A stretch of DNA of 64,000 nucleotides from Erwinia pyrifoliae DSM 12163 (GTDB lineage Bacteria; Pseudomonadota; Gammaproteobacteria; Enterobacterales; Enterobacteriaceae). The stretch's first letter is position 1. Each line of letters opens with the position of its first letter. The notes under the pieces were generated by a model that had not been told where the DNA came from, made no database searches, and saw nothing but the letters and a program-made list of their open reading frames with translations. Where the stretch lies: the NCBI RefSeq assembly GCF_000026985.1, contig NC_017390.1, positions 2,965,766-3,029,765 of the forward strand, written 5' to 3'. This document shows, piece after piece, positions 37,094 through 46,482 of this stretch. A program made the translations under genes and the position numbers.

Positions 37094-37854
37094 AACTTAG
37101 CGTATTACAGCAGCCGCTGGTATGGATGGACGGCGCGGCGAATCTGCGCTTTTTCGACGGGCTGCTGGCGGATATCCACCAGCGCGACCTGATCGTGCTG
37201 CCGGAGATGTTTACCAGCGGTTTCGCGATGGAGGCCGCTGAACGTTCGCTGCCGCAGCCAGAGGTGGTTGCCTGGTTACAGGAAAAGGCGCATCTCGCCA
37301 ATGCAATGATCGCCGGCAGCGCGGCCATCCGTACGCAACAAGGCGCGGTTAACCGTTTCTTTCTGGTGGAGCCTGCTGGTACGGTGCATCACTACGACAA
37401 GCGCCACCTGTTCCGCATGGCGGGTGAACATCAGCATTATCTGGCGGGCAGCCGCCGGGAGATCGTCACCTGGCGCGGCTGGCGCATTTTACCCCAGGTG
37501 TGTTACGACCTGCGCTTTCCGGTGTTTTCACGTATCCGGGATGACTATGATTTAGCGCTGTATGTGGCCAACTGGCCGGCGGCGCGCGCGCTGCACTGGC
37601 AGGTGCTGTTGCAGGCGCGGGCGATTGAGAACCAGGCGTACATCGCCGGGTGCAACCGCGTTGGCTGCGACGGCAACGGGCATCAGTACAGCGGCGACAG
37701 CCGCATTATCAGCCCGCAGGGTGAGATTCTGGCGGCCGGGGAAGCCCATCAGTCCGCGCGTCTCGACGCCGACCTGTCGCTGGACGCGTTACGCGACTAC
37801 CGCTCGCGCTTCCCGGCGTGGCGCGATGCCGACCGCTTTAACCTGCCGGAGTAA
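37081..37854 (+). CDS. yafV: omega-amidase YafV
   Basis: A 257-residue nitrilase-superfamily amidase that hydrolyses 2-oxoglutaramate, the by-product of glutamine transamination, to 2-oxoglutarate and ammonia. The Glu-Lys-Cys triad is in VLPEMFTSGF, HYDKRHLFRM and ILPQVCYDLRFPVFSR. The GTG start at 37081 lies inside the end of the aminotransferase gene (13-base overlap) and begins the family sequence; a longer frame has no family character. The coupling drives the methionine-forming transamination. Confidence 0.92.
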   Translation: MSTLKLSVLQQPLVWMDGAANLRFFDGLLADIHQRDLIVLPEMFTSGFAMEAAERSLPQPEVVAWLQEKAHLANAMIAGSAAIRTQQGAVNRFFLVEPAGTVHHYDKRHLFRMAGEHQHYLAGSRREIVTWRGWRILPQVCYDLRFPVFSRIRDDYDLALYVANWPAARALHWQVLLQARAIENQAYIAGCNRVGCDGNGHQYSGDSRIISPQGEILAAGEAHQSARLDADLSLDALRDYRSRFPAWRDADRFNLPE

Positions 37855-39163
37855 TGGCCTTTTCAGCATCCGGGGCCTTTACCCGATTAAACAGCAAATT
37901 CAGCGTGACCGAAATCAGGCAGGCCGCGCTGATGCCGGAGTGGAAGATAGTGCGAACCCAGCCGGGGAACTGGTCATAGAACGATGGCATCACGATCGGG
38001 ATCATGCCGAAAGCAATCGACGTAGCGACAATCACCAGGTTCATATTGTCTTTGTAGTCGACTTTCGCCAGGGTACGAATGCCGCTGGCCGCCACGGTGC
38101 CAAACAGCACCACCCCGGCACCGCCGAGCACCGGCATCGGGATTGATGCCACCACGCGTCCGAGTATCGGTAAAAAGCCGAGCAGCAGCAGGATCACGCC
38201 CCCCGCCGCGACGACAAAACGGCTTTTCACCCCGGTCATCGCCACCAGCCCGATATTCTGGGCAAAAGCACTTTGCGGGAAGGAGTTAAACAGCGGAGCC
38301 AGCGCGCTGGTCAGCATATCGGCACGTAGCCCTCGGGTAATGCGCCTGCCGTCAACCTCGCTGCCAATAATGTCGCCAATGGCCAGCAGCCCGGCTGTAG
38401 TTTCTGTCAGCAGCACCAGTACGATCAGCGTCATCGACACAATCGCCGCCACGTCAAACACCGGCATACCAAAATTCAGCACCCCCGGCAGCGCCAGCCA
38501 CGCCCCCTGCGCCACCGCGCTAAAGTTGGCCTGCCCGGTGAACAGGGCAATCACCGTTCCCACCGCCATCGCCAGCAGTACCGCCAGCCGTTTAATGGCC
38601 GCATTGCCCACCCGGTTAAATAACAGCACCAGCGCCAGCGTCAGCGCCGCCAGGCCAATATGGTGAGGCGATCCCCAGCCGGGTAACTGCGGGGTGCCCC
38701 CCATCGCCCAGCGTGCCGCTACCGGCATCAGCGATAAGCCGATCACGGCGATCACCGTACCGGTCACCAGCGGCGGAAAGAAGCGAATAATATGAGCAAA
38801 CAGCGGCGTCATCAGCAGGCCAATCAGCGACGAGGCGATCACCGCGCCAAATACCACCGGCAGGCCACCACCGCCCGTCACCAGCGTGACCATCGTGGCC
38901 ACCCCGGCAAAAGAGACGCCCTGCACCAGCGGCAGACGCGCACCAAATCCCGGCAGGCCCAGTGCCTGTAGCAGCGTGGCGCAGCCGCTGACAAACAGCG
39001 CGGCGGTCACCAGCATCCCCAGCAGGCTGGCATTCAGTCCGGCGGCGGCGCCAATAATCAACGGCGGGGCAATAATGCCGCCATACATAGTCAGTACATG
39101 TTGCAAACCCCAGGCAAAAGCTTTACCTGGCGGATAACGCGTATCTTCTGGCCCGACGCTCAT
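37838..39163 (-). CDS. hpxP: NCS2-family purine/urate permease
   Basis: A 441-residue nucleobase:cation symporter-2 with about 12-14 membrane helices. Family segments are GLQHVLTMYGGIIAPPLIIG, GFGARLPLVQGVSFA, and the QNIGLVAMTGVKSRFVV signature late in the protein, with QSAFAQNIG holding residues that contact the purine. It probably imports urate or xanthine. It is the last gene of the minus-strand block after HIU hydrolase. The symbol follows the Klebsiella hpxPQT set and is inferred from context. It overlaps yafV by 17 bases in convergent orientation. Confidence 0.85.
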   Translation of the reverse strand: MSVGPEDTRYPPGKAFAWGLQHVLTMYGGIIAPPLIIGAAAGLNASLLGMLVTAALFVSGCATLLQALGLPGFGARLPLVQGVSFAGVATMVTLVTGGGGLPVVFGAVIASSLIGLLMTPLFAHIIRFFPPLVTGTVIAVIGLSLMPVAARWAMGGTPQLPGWGSPHHIGLAALTLALVLLFNRVGNAAIKRLAVLLAMAVGTVIALFTGQANFSAVAQGAWLALPGVLNFGMPVFDVAAIVSMTLIVLVLLTETTAGLLAIGDIIGSEVDGRRITRGLRADMLTSALAPLFNSFPQSAFAQNIGLVAMTGVKSRFVVAAGGVILLLLGFLPILGRVVASIPMPVLGGAGVVLFGTVAASGIRTLAKVDYKDNMNLVIVATSIAFGMIPIVMPSFYDQFPGWVRTIFHSGISAACLISVTLNLLFNRVKAPDAEKAITPAG

Positions 39164-39195
39164 AGTTTGCTGCCTTCTGTTGGTTTATCGCCCGA

Positions 39196-39531
39196 TCAGC
39201 TGCCGCGGTAAGTTGACCATGACCAGGGGGAGATCAAAAAAGGTAAGTGGTAATGGCCACCGTGCGCCGCGATAGCGAAATCAATCTGCGCGCTGAGATA
39301 CAGCGCCTCTCGTCCGGCAGCGGCAAAGTAATCGCCGATGGCCGCCGTCAGGCGGTAGCGCCCGGCGGCCAGCGGTTGCGGCGTCAGATCGCCGAGACGG
39401 CCGTCGGCGTTGGTCACGCCCTGCGCCAGCGGCAGCCAGCCTGCGGCGCTCTTCTGCTCAAGCAGCATGGCCACCCCGGCGGCCGGTTTTCCCAGCGCGG
39501 TATCAAGAATATGCGTACTGATGGTGCTCAC
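39196..39531 (-). CDS. hpxT: 5-hydroxyisourate hydrolase
   Basis: A 111-residue transthyretin-related enzyme. STHILDTALGKPAAGV carries the first histidine, the middle has the arginine of AGRYRLT, and the end is the diagnostic YRGS. It hydrolyses 5-hydroxyisourate to OHCU, the second step of urate breakdown. It overlaps the OHCU decarboxylase gene by four bases. Confidence 0.95.
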   Translation of the reverse strand: MSTISTHILDTALGKPAAGVAMLLEQKSAAGWLPLAQGVTNADGRLGDLTPQPLAAGRYRLTAAIGDYFAAAGREALYLSAQIDFAIAAHGGHYHLPFLISPWSWSTYRGS

Positions 39532-40022
39532 AGAAAAGTCTCCTTCAGGCGTAATAGTGTGATTTCGCGCAGCTGATGGAGAGCTTCCTGCTGCTCCTGC
39601 TGCGTATCGTTTTGCAGACGGCGTTGCAGCTCTGCCAGCATCTGTTCGCCGCTGCGCCCTTTGGCGCGGATCAAAAACACCCGGCCAAAACGCCGTTCGT
39701 AGGCGGCATTACCCACTGCCAGCGCCTGCTTCAGCGCCGTGTCCGCTTCATTCACCTCTCCCTGTTCCTGGCGAGACAGCTGCGCCTCTCTGCCTGCACC
39801 CGCCGCACGTTCACCAATACGCGGATGCGCAGACAGCGCCTGGGCAAGCGCAACACCGTCCCAGCGCTGTGACAGACCGTCAGCCACGGCAAGTAGCTCA
39901 TCCAGCGAACGACAGAGACGCGCTGTCACCAGCGAGGCAACCCAGTCCGGCAAGGCCACGCAGTGAGAAATCGCCCGCTGCGCATCGGCGGCGCTGGCCT
40001 GATTGAACTCGCTCAGATTCAT
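39528..40022 (-). CDS. hpxQ: OHCU decarboxylase
   Basis: A 164-residue all-helical enzyme. FNQASAADAQRAISHCVAL, LSAHPRIGERAAG with the catalytic HPRIG histidine, and RRFGRVFLIRAKGRSGEQML are typical. It forms S-allantoin from OHCU. Four-base overlaps with both neighbours show one operon. Confidence 0.94.
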   Translation of the reverse strand: MNLSEFNQASAADAQRAISHCVALPDWVASLVTARLCRSLDELLAVADGLSQRWDGVALAQALSAHPRIGERAAGAGREAQLSRQEQGEVNEADTALKQALAVGNAAYERRFGRVFLIRAKGRSGEQMLAELQRRLQNDTQQEQQEALHQLREITLLRLKETFL

Positions 40023-41278
40023 TTTCCCGCCACCTCGCTCACCATCTGCACCCAGGCCTGTAGTGCTTTTGCCACATCGTCCACCGCCACCGACTCTGCC
40101 GGATGATGGCTGATACCGCGATCGCAGCGCACAAACAGCATGCCCACCGGCCAGCGTTCTGCAATGGCAATCGCATCGTGGCCCGCGCCGCTCGGCAGCG
40201 ACAGGCTACGCCCCTGCACCGCCGTCACCGCACGCGTCAGGGCGCTTTGCAGCGCCTCATCACAGCGCGTGGCGGGGATCTGATAGTACTCGTCCGCGCT
40301 GAAACTGAGACCGCGCCGTTGGGCAATCGCCTCTGCCTGGATCAGCAGCTCGGAGAGCAGTTCAGCCAGCGGCTGATCCTGTGGGCCGCGCACATCAAGA
40401 GTCAGGGCGACCTCTCCGGGAATGACGTTTACCGCGCCGGGCTGGCACTGCAAACTACCGACCGTTGCCACCAGCTGCGGGCTGTGCTGCGGGGTGCGCT
40501 GTTCGATAAACACCATCCATTCGGCGGCGGCGGCCAACGCGTCTTTGCGGTGGCTCATCGGTACCGTACCAGCATGCCCGGCCTCACCCACAAAGCGGCA
40601 GTTGAGGCGACGTGCGCCGTTGATCGCCGTCACCACGCCCAGCGCCAGCTGCTCCTGCTCCAGCACCGGCCCCTGCTCAATATGCAGTTCGAGGTAGGCA
40701 ACGAAATCTTCGACGTCACGCGCCGCCTGCCAGATGCGTCCGGCATTCAGCCCACAATCCTTCATCGCCTGCGCCACGGTAATGCGGTTACCGTCCGGGT
40801 GCGTTACCCAGCTCTCCGGCCAGGTGCCGGTCAGGCCACGGCTGCCGAGCAGGGTAATGCCAAAGCGCGTACCCTCTTCGTCGGCAAAGCCGATAATCTC
40901 AATCGCCAGCGGCAGCCGCTCGCCGCGATCGTGCAGAAACTGCACGGCTTCAATCGCCGCCAGAACGCCGAGCATGCCATCGTAGCGCCCGGCGTTGCGT
41001 ACGGTATCAAGATGAGAACCCAGCAGCAGCGCCTTCGCTTCCGGCCGCTGCCCTTCATAACGGCCACAGATATTGCCCACGCCGTCCTGCCACACCTGCA
41101 TCCCTGCCGCCTGCATCCACTTACCGACCAGCGCGTTGGCACGCAGATGCTCCGGCGACAGATAAACGCGGGTCAGGTATTGCGGGGTTTCACTGATTTC
41201 TGCCAGCGCATCGCAGCGGGCCATGACGCGATCGGCCGCCGCCGCCGCCATCGGGGCATTCATCAGGCAGTCGCTCAT
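40019..41278 (-). CDS. hpxK: allantoate amidohydrolase
   Basis: A 419-residue M20-type hydrolase of the AllC/hydantoinase-carbamoylase kind. Metal-site segments are LLLGSHLDTVRNAGRYDGMLGVL, GFADEEGTRFG, LELHIEQGPVLE and GISHHPAESV. It should turn allantoate into ureidoglycine plus CO2 and ammonia. The start at 41278 overlaps the stop of the upstream aminotransferase gene. Confidence 0.92.
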   Translation of the reverse strand: MSDCLMNAPMAAAAADRVMARCDALAEISETPQYLTRVYLSPEHLRANALVGKWMQAAGMQVWQDGVGNICGRYEGQRPEAKALLLGSHLDTVRNAGRYDGMLGVLAAIEAVQFLHDRGERLPLAIEIIGFADEEGTRFGITLLGSRGLTGTWPESWVTHPDGNRITVAQAMKDCGLNAGRIWQAARDVEDFVAYLELHIEQGPVLEQEQLALGVVTAINGARRLNCRFVGEAGHAGTVPMSHRKDALAAAAEWMVFIEQRTPQHSPQLVATVGSLQCQPGAVNVIPGEVALTLDVRGPQDQPLAELLSELLIQAEAIAQRRGLSFSADEYYQIPATRCDEALQSALTRAVTAVQGRSLSLPSGAGHDAIAIAERWPVGMLFVRCDRGISHHPAESVAVDDVAKALQAWVQMVSEVAGK

Positions 41279-42513
41279 CAGCAGCTCCCGCGATAGTGAT
41301 CCCAGGCAGCCTGTAGAGCAGCCCCCTGTGTGGTGCGGAAACCAAGATGGGTCAGCACCGATTCCAGCGCGCTCAGCGTCAGCATCACGCAATCTTTACG
41401 CGCGTTGTAGCCCATGGTGCCAATGCGCCAGACCTTACCGACCAGCGGGCCGAACGAGGTGCCGATTTCAATGCAAAAATCCTCCAGCATCAGCTTGCGC
41501 ACCTGCTCGCCATCAATACCGGCCGGGATCATCACGCCAAGCACGTTATTCATTTTATGTTTCAGGTCGCCAAAGGTTTCCAGCCCCATGCCCTGTATCC
41601 CTTTAAGCATGGCGTCACCGTGCAGCTTATGACGGGCGATGCCGTTATCCAGCCCCTCTTCGAGGATCAGCCGGGCGCATTCGCGTGCGCCATACAGCGC
41701 GCTGGTGGCTTCGGTATGGTGGTTAAGACGCTCCGGCCCCCAGTAATCCATGATCATGCCGAGATCGAAATAGTTGGAGTAGATCATCTCATCCTCACCG
41801 TCCTGGTGAGCCGCCGTGCGTATCCCGGCTTCGACGCATTTGCGCTGGCGGATCGCCGCTTCCATAGCCGGGCTGAGCGTGATCGGAGAGGTTCCCGACG
41901 GGCCGCCGAGACATTTCTGCATCCCGACCGACACCGCATCCAGCCCCCAGGCATCGGTCTCCAGCGCGTTACCGGCCAGCGAGGCGGTGGCATCGGTATA
42001 GAACAGCACCCCGTATTTGCGGCAGATTGCCCCCAGCTCTTCCAGCGGTTGCAGCATGGTGGTGGACGTGTCGCCCTGCACCGTCAACAGCAGGCGCGGC
42101 TTCACGCGCTTAATGGCATCTTCAATGCGGTCCGGGGTAAACACTTCGCCCCAGGGCACTTCAATGGTGTGCACCTCGGCACGGCAGCGGCGGGCAATTT
42201 CGCACAGCAGATGGCCAAAACGGCCAAACACCGGCACCAGCACCTTATCGCCGGGACGGATGGCGGACAGCAGGACAGACTCAATGCCGGCGCGGGAGGT
42301 GCCGTCGACAAGCAGCGTCCAGCGGTTTTCAGTACGGAATACCGCACGATACAGCGCCATCACCTCATTCATATACTGTGTCATCGCCGGATCGTACTGG
42401 CCAAGCAGCTGGCTCGACATGGCGCGCAGCACGCGCGGATCGGCGTTGATCGGCCCCGGCCCCATCAGCAGGCGCTGCGGCGGGTTGATTGGCAAATAGT
42501 TTGATAAGTCCAT
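41278..42513 (-). CDS. hpxJ: ureidoglycine-type aminotransferase (PucG/HpxJ)
   Basis: A 411-residue class V aminotransferase of the alanine-glyoxylate type. It opens with LLMGPGPINADPRVLRAM; the PLP lysine is in AVSVGMQKCLGGPSG. QGDTSTTM binds PLP phosphate. A conserved NHHTEATSALY stretch is typical of PucG, which transaminates ureidoglycine with glyoxylate. Context with allantoate hydrolase supports this. The product would be oxalurate and an amino acid. Confidence 0.9.
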   Translation of the reverse strand: MDLSNYLPINPPQRLLMGPGPINADPRVLRAMSSQLLGQYDPAMTQYMNEVMALYRAVFRTENRWTLLVDGTSRAGIESVLLSAIRPGDKVLVPVFGRFGHLLCEIARRCRAEVHTIEVPWGEVFTPDRIEDAIKRVKPRLLLTVQGDTSTTMLQPLEELGAICRKYGVLFYTDATASLAGNALETDAWGLDAVSVGMQKCLGGPSGTSPITLSPAMEAAIRQRKCVEAGIRTAAHQDGEDEMIYSNYFDLGMIMDYWGPERLNHHTEATSALYGARECARLILEEGLDNGIARHKLHGDAMLKGIQGMGLETFGDLKHKMNNVLGVMIPAGIDGEQVRKLMLEDFCIEIGTSFGPLVGKVWRIGTMGYNARKDCVMLTLSALESVLTHLGFRTTQGAALQAAWDHYRGSC

Positions 42514-42545
42514 GCGTTCAGTCCTTCTTGTCAGTCGCGGCGCGC

Positions 42546-43283
42546 TCAGTTCAGGCCGCGCACCGAGGAAATAAATTGTTTCAGTTCAGTGGTTTGTGGC
42601 GCGGCAAACACCGTCTGGCTGTCGCCCTGCTCCCATACGCGCCCCTGGTGCATAAACACCACGCGGTCGCCGACTTCGCGCGCGAAGTTCATTTCATGGG
42701 TCACGAGGATCAGCGTCATGCCTTCCCGGGCCAGCTGTTCCAGCACCTTCAGCACTTCACCGACCAGCTCCGGGTCAAGGGCAGAGGTGATTTCATCACA
42801 CAGCAGCACCTTCGGTGACATCGCCAGCGCACGGGCAATCGCCACGCGCTGCTGCTGGCCACCCGACAGGCTGGCCGGATAGTAATCAATGCGGTCACCA
42901 AGACCGACCTTTTCCAGCATGGCGCAGGCCAGATCGCGGCACGCTTTCTCGCTCTTTTTCAGCACCCGGCGCGGCGCCAGCATGACGTTTTCCAGCGCGG
43001 TCATATGCGGGAACAGATTGAAGTTCTGGAACACCATTCCCACCGAGCGGCTGATTTCCCGCGCCTGGCTGTCACGCTCGGTAATGGTCATGCCGCCGAG
43101 TTTGATGCTGCCTTCCTGATAGCCTTCCAGCCCGTTGATACAGCGCAGCAGCGTACTTTTTCCCGAACCGCTGCGGCCGATGATTGAGATCACTTCACCC
43201 ATGTCGATATCAAGATCCACGCCTTTCAGTACGTGGTTGTCGCCATAGTATTTCTGCACCTGATTAATGGTGATGAGCGGCAT
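42546..43283 (-). CDS. polar amino-acid-type ABC transporter ATPase
   Basis: A 245-residue GlnQ-like ATPase: Walker A IGRSGSGKS, Q-loop MVFQNFNLFPHMT, signature LSGGQQQR, Walker B VLLCDEITSALD, H-loop VTHEM. It completes the ABC importer encoded by the next three genes upstream and overlaps the permease gene at 43264 by 20 bases. In Klebsiella the hpxFGHI transporter stands at this position before hpxJ and hpxK, so a ureide or related substrate is likely. Confidence 0.9.
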   Translation of the reverse strand: MPLITINQVQKYYGDNHVLKGVDLDIDMGEVISIIGRSGSGKSTLLRCINGLEGYQEGSIKLGGMTITERDSQAREISRSVGMVFQNFNLFPHMTALENVMLAPRRVLKKSEKACRDLACAMLEKVGLGDRIDYYPASLSGGQQQRVAIARALAMSPKVLLCDEITSALDPELVGEVLKVLEQLAREGMTLILVTHEMNFAREVGDRVVFMHQGRVWEQGDSQTVFAAPQTTELKQFISSVRGLN

Positions 43284-43920
43284 TGAATTTCTTCTCCAGA
43301 TACTGGCTGTAGCGCGACAGCGGATAACACATCAGGAAGTAGCCGAGGGCGACTAACCCGAAAACCTTAAATGGCTGGTAAGTCACGTTGTTGAGGATGG
43401 TGCCCGCCTTGGTCAGTTCAATAAAACCGATAATCGAGGCCAGCGCCGTGCCTTTCACCACCTGTACGGCAAAGCCAACGGTGGGGGCGATGGCTACACG
43501 CAACGCCTGCGGCAGCACCACGCGAAACAGCGTCTGACCGCTGCTGAGACCGAGACAGCGACAGGCTTCCCACTGCCCTTTCGGTAACGCCTTAATGCTG
43601 CCGTACCAGATATCCACCAGAAAAGCGCTGGTGTAGCAGGTCAGCGCCAGCGCGGCGGCGGCCCAGGGCGAGAGATCGATGCCGAACAGCGCCACGCCAA
43701 AGAAAGCAAGAAACAGCTGCATCAGCAGCGGAGTCCCCTGGAACAGCTCGACGTAAGCGCGGATAATGCGGTTTGGCCACAGGCGACCTGCCAGGCGCAG
43801 TCTCACCAGCGGCAAGGCCACCAGCGTGCCGCCAAAGAACGCCGTCACGGAGAGTGCCATCGTCCAGCGTGCTGCCAGCAGCAGGTTGCGCAGAATGTCC
43901 CAGTCGGTAAAGGTGTTCAT
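43264..43920 (-). CDS. polar amino-acid-type ABC transporter permease
   Basis: A 218-residue permease of the HisM/GlnP kind. RAYVELFQGTPLLMQLFLAFFG is the family start of the core; GQWEACRCLGLSSGQTLFRVVLPQALRVAIAP is the ATPase-coupling EAA loop. The start at 43920 (MNTFTDWDIL) is one base shared with the end of the partner gene. It pairs with the permease encoded at 43920-44585. Confidence 0.88.
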   Translation of the reverse strand: MNTFTDWDILRNLLLAARWTMALSVTAFFGGTLVALPLVRLRLAGRLWPNRIIRAYVELFQGTPLLMQLFLAFFGVALFGIDLSPWAAAALALTCYTSAFLVDIWYGSIKALPKGQWEACRCLGLSSGQTLFRVVLPQALRVAIAPTVGFAVQVVKGTALASIIGFIELTKAGTILNNVTYQPFKVFGLVALGYFLMCYPLSRYSQYLEKKFNAAHHH

Positions 43921-44585
43921 CAGGGCTGCTCTCCAAACCATTTACGGCCTGCCGCCAGCAGCAGCTGGCGCATGGCGATCGACAGCGCCAGATACATCAG
44001 CGTGGTCACCAGGTAGACTTCAAAACTCAAAAAGGTGCGCGACTGGATCAGGTTGGCGGCAAAGGTCAGCTCTTCATAAGAGACCTGCGACACCACCGAG
44101 GAGCCGAGCATCACGATAATGCACTGACTGACCAGCGCCGGGTAAATACGCTTCAGCGCCGGTGGCAGCACTACGCGCATAAAGGTTTGTCGGCGCGTCA
44201 TTCCGAGTACCCTGCCGGCTTCCCACTGCCCTTTCGGCGTGACCTGAATTCCCGCCCGAATAATTTCGGTGCTGTAAGCGCCCAGGTTAATCAGCATCGC
44301 CAGCAGCGCCGCTTCCCCCGCCGTCAGCTTCAGCCCCAGATTGGGCAAACCAAAGACGATAAAGAACAGCTGCACGACAAACGGCGTGTTGCGGATCAGC
44401 TCGACATAGACGCCCCAGATGCGGCTGAGTAGCGAGGGTTTGCCGCTGCGCAACGCCGCGCCCACAATCCCCAGTACCACGCCGCCGGTCGTCGCCATCA
44501 CCGTTAGCTGAATGGTAACCCACAGCCCGGAAACCAGTTCCGGCCAGTAAGGCCACAGCGCCGGAAAATTCAGTTGCCCTGTCAT
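43920..44585 (-). CDS. polar amino-acid-type ABC transporter permease (second)
   Basis: A 221-residue paralogue of the preceding permease: VYVELIRNTPFVVQLFFIVFG and GQWEAGRVLGMTRRQTFMRVVLPPALKRIYPALVSQ. Together they form a heterodimeric channel. It follows the binding-protein gene after ten bases in the same operon. Confidence 0.88.
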   Translation of the reverse strand: MTGQLNFPALWPYWPELVSGLWVTIQLTVMATTGGVVLGIVGAALRSGKPSLLSRIWGVYVELIRNTPFVVQLFFIVFGLPNLGLKLTAGEAALLAMLINLGAYSTEIIRAGIQVTPKGQWEAGRVLGMTRRQTFMRVVLPPALKRIYPALVSQCIIVMLGSSVVSQVSYEELTFAANLIQSRTFLSFEVYLVTTLMYLALSIAMRQLLLAAGRKWFGEQP

Positions 44586-44595
44586 CCCTTCGCCC

Positions 44596-45381
44596 CTACG
44601 CGCCGAGATCGTTCGGCAGCGGTGCCTTCAACCACTGTTCGGCAAGGCGGTTCAGGGTTTTGTCTGTTAACGCCTGTGCAATCAGCGCGTCCACTTTGGC
44701 TTTCAGCGCCGGCTCGCCTTTCTTGATGCCGATAAAGCACGGTGAGTCTTTCAGCATAAACTGTGCCAGCGGCGCTTTATCGGCGTTCTGGCGCGCTATC
44801 GCCGCCACCACCAGGTTACCGGTGGCGACATACTGCACCTGGCCTGACAGGTAAGCGGAAAGCGTGGTGTTGTTATCTTCGTATCGTTTTACCTGCGCAT
44901 CTTTCGGCACCACGCTGGTCAGCACCATATCTTCCACCGCGCCGCGCGTCACCCCGACAGATTTACCGCTAAGTTCGGCGGCGCTCTTCAACGTGCCCTG
45001 CTGCGGTCCAAACACGCCGAGGAAGAACGGCGCGTAGGCGCGGCTGAAATCAATCACCTTCTCGCGCTCCGGGTTCTTGCCGAGGCTGGAGATCACCAGA
45101 TCGACCTTATCGGTTTGCAGGTAGGGCACGCGGTTGGCGCTGGTCACCGGCACCAGCTGCAATTTAAGTTTCATCTGACGAGCCAGGTACGTCGCCATAT
45201 CGATGTCATAGCCCTGCGGCTGCAAATCGGTGCCGACAGAGCCAAACGGCGGGAAGTCCTGCGGCACGGCAACACGAAGCACGCCACGTTTTTCAATGTC
45301 CTGTAGCTGGTCAGCCCGTGCCACGCCGATCTGAGAGAACAGCAGCGCAGCGGCCAGTAACGCGAATAAGCTTTTTTTCAT
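44596..45381 (-). CDS. polar amino-acid-type ABC transporter binding protein
   Basis: A 261-residue family 3 binding protein. Residues 1-23 form the signal peptide (ending ARA). The mature part starts DQLQDIEKRGVLRVAVPQDFPPFGSVG and has the typical DIDMATYLARQM and DLVISSLGKNPEREKVIDFS segments. It is the first gene of the minus-strand operon that continues through the aminotransferase, amidohydrolase, decarboxylase, HIU hydrolase and permease. Ligand is inferred to be a ureide-pathway compound. Confidence 0.9.
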   Translation of the reverse strand: MKKSLFALLAAALLFSQIGVARADQLQDIEKRGVLRVAVPQDFPPFGSVGTDLQPQGYDIDMATYLARQMKLKLQLVPVTSANRVPYLQTDKVDLVISSLGKNPEREKVIDFSRAYAPFFLGVFGPQQGTLKSAAELSGKSVGVTRGAVEDMVLTSVVPKDAQVKRYEDNNTTLSAYLSGQVQYVATGNLVVAAIARQNADKAPLAQFMLKDSPCFIGIKKGEPALKAKVDALIAQALTDKTLNRLAEQWLKAPLPNDLGA

Positions 45382-45445
45382 CTTCTCTTCCCCGGTTAAT
45401 AAGCAATGAAACGAAAGATTCTTAAATAACTTAATTGCAACTAAT

Positions 45446-45455
45446 GTGCTAGCAC
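45446..45455. promoter_or_regulatory. palindrome upstream of the ureide transporter operon
   Basis: A perfect 10-base palindrome GTGCTAGCAC lies 65 bases before the binding-protein start in a gene-free 261-base gap. It could be an operator, perhaps for the RpiR-type regulator encoded next to it. Another candidate is ATGAAACGAA at 45406-45415, whose reverse complement (with one change) stands before hpxU at 46501-46510. Confidence 0.35.
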
Positions 45456-45642
45456 GTTCTGCGCAGCGTCATTTTCACCAATTTGCACATAACCAGTTGA
45501 TTAAAATTATTTATTATGGATAAGCAGGGGGAGATAAAACCGATAATGCACAGTGACATCAGTGCTGACAACGGGAAAACAGCCTGATAAAGGGCAGATA
45601 TTCACGCCCCAAAACCATGCAAAGCACCCGTTTGGTGCCCCA

Positions 45643-46482
45643 TCAGCGTTGCTCCAGCTCGTCCAGCTGGCCGTAAAGATCGGCGATACGATGAATGCGC
45701 TGTCGTCCGTCGCTTAACAGGTGATGCAGTAAAGCATTGGCTAACAGGTTGATCAGGCTGTTAGCGGCGGCATAACTGTCAAAGGCGGATACGCTGTCGA
45801 GCGGCGCGCACAGCTGCCAGCGCGCCAGCGCAATCACCGCCCGCGCCTGCGGCTCGCACAGCGCCAGCACAGGAATGCCCTGCTGTTGCAGCTGTTGCAG
45901 CAGCGGGCGGATAATACGCGGTCGGCGGCGGAAGGCCATCACTACCACCATATCCTGCGGCGTCAGATCCACCAGCTCTTCAGATAGCGTCTGCCCCGGC
46001 TGTGGCAGCACCTGCACCTGCTGGCGCGCCTGTAACAGCTGCTGGCGCAGATGCAGTGCCACCGGATAGGCATTACGCATGCCGATGATAAATATGCGTT
46101 TACTTTCTGCCAGCGCCTGCACCACCCCGGCAAACTGAGCGCTGTCCAGGCCGTTAACCCACTGCGTGAGGTTAGCCATCTCCTGCTTATAGTGACGCGC
46201 CAGCAGGGTATTGCCCTGTACCGCATCACGGTTATCGGTCAGAGGCATGCCGCTCTGGCGTAGCGTGCGCAGCTCGTCGCGCATATCTTTATATTTTTCA
46301 TAGCCTAAGCGTTTAAACAGGCGGCTGACCGTCGCTTTAGACACCCCGCTCAGGCGTGCCAGCTCGGCGCTGTTATAGCCGATCAAATCGTCAAAATGAT
46401 CGAAAGCAAAATCGGCCACGCGCTGCTCCTGCGGCGAAAGCTGTGGGTAATGGCTGCGCAGACGTTCATCAAGCTGCTTCAT
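45643..46482 (-). CDS. hpxU: RpiR-family transcription regulator (HpxU-type)
   Basis: A 279-residue regulator with an N-terminal helix-turn-helix (LARLSGVSKATVSRLFKRLGYEKYKDMRDEL) and a C-terminal SIS sugar-phosphate-like domain (IFIIGMRNAYPVALHLRQQL, with VVMAFRRRPRIIRPLL). It lies between the ureide ABC operon and hpxWXYZ, as hpxU does in Klebsiella, which is the basis of the symbol. The effector is unknown; a ureide rather than a sugar phosphate is possible. Confidence 0.82.
   Translation of the reverse strand: MKQLDERLRSHYPQLSPQEQRVADFAFDHFDDLIGYNSAELARLSGVSKATVSRLFKRLGYEKYKDMRDELRTLRQSGMPLTDNRDAVQGNTLLARHYKQEMANLTQWVNGLDSAQFAGVVQALAESKRIFIIGMRNAYPVALHLRQQLLQARQQVQVLPQPGQTLSEELVDLTPQDMVVVMAFRRRPRIIRPLLQQLQQQGIPVLALCEPQARAVIALARWQLCAPLDSVSAFDSYAAANSLINLLANALLHHLLSDGRQRIHRIADLYGQLDELEQR

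Noticed and set aside
40103..42504. Long open frames opposite the allantoate amidohydrolase and aminotransferase genes
   Set aside because: They mirror GC-rich coding sequence on the other strand and encode unlikely Arg/His/Gln-rich proteins.
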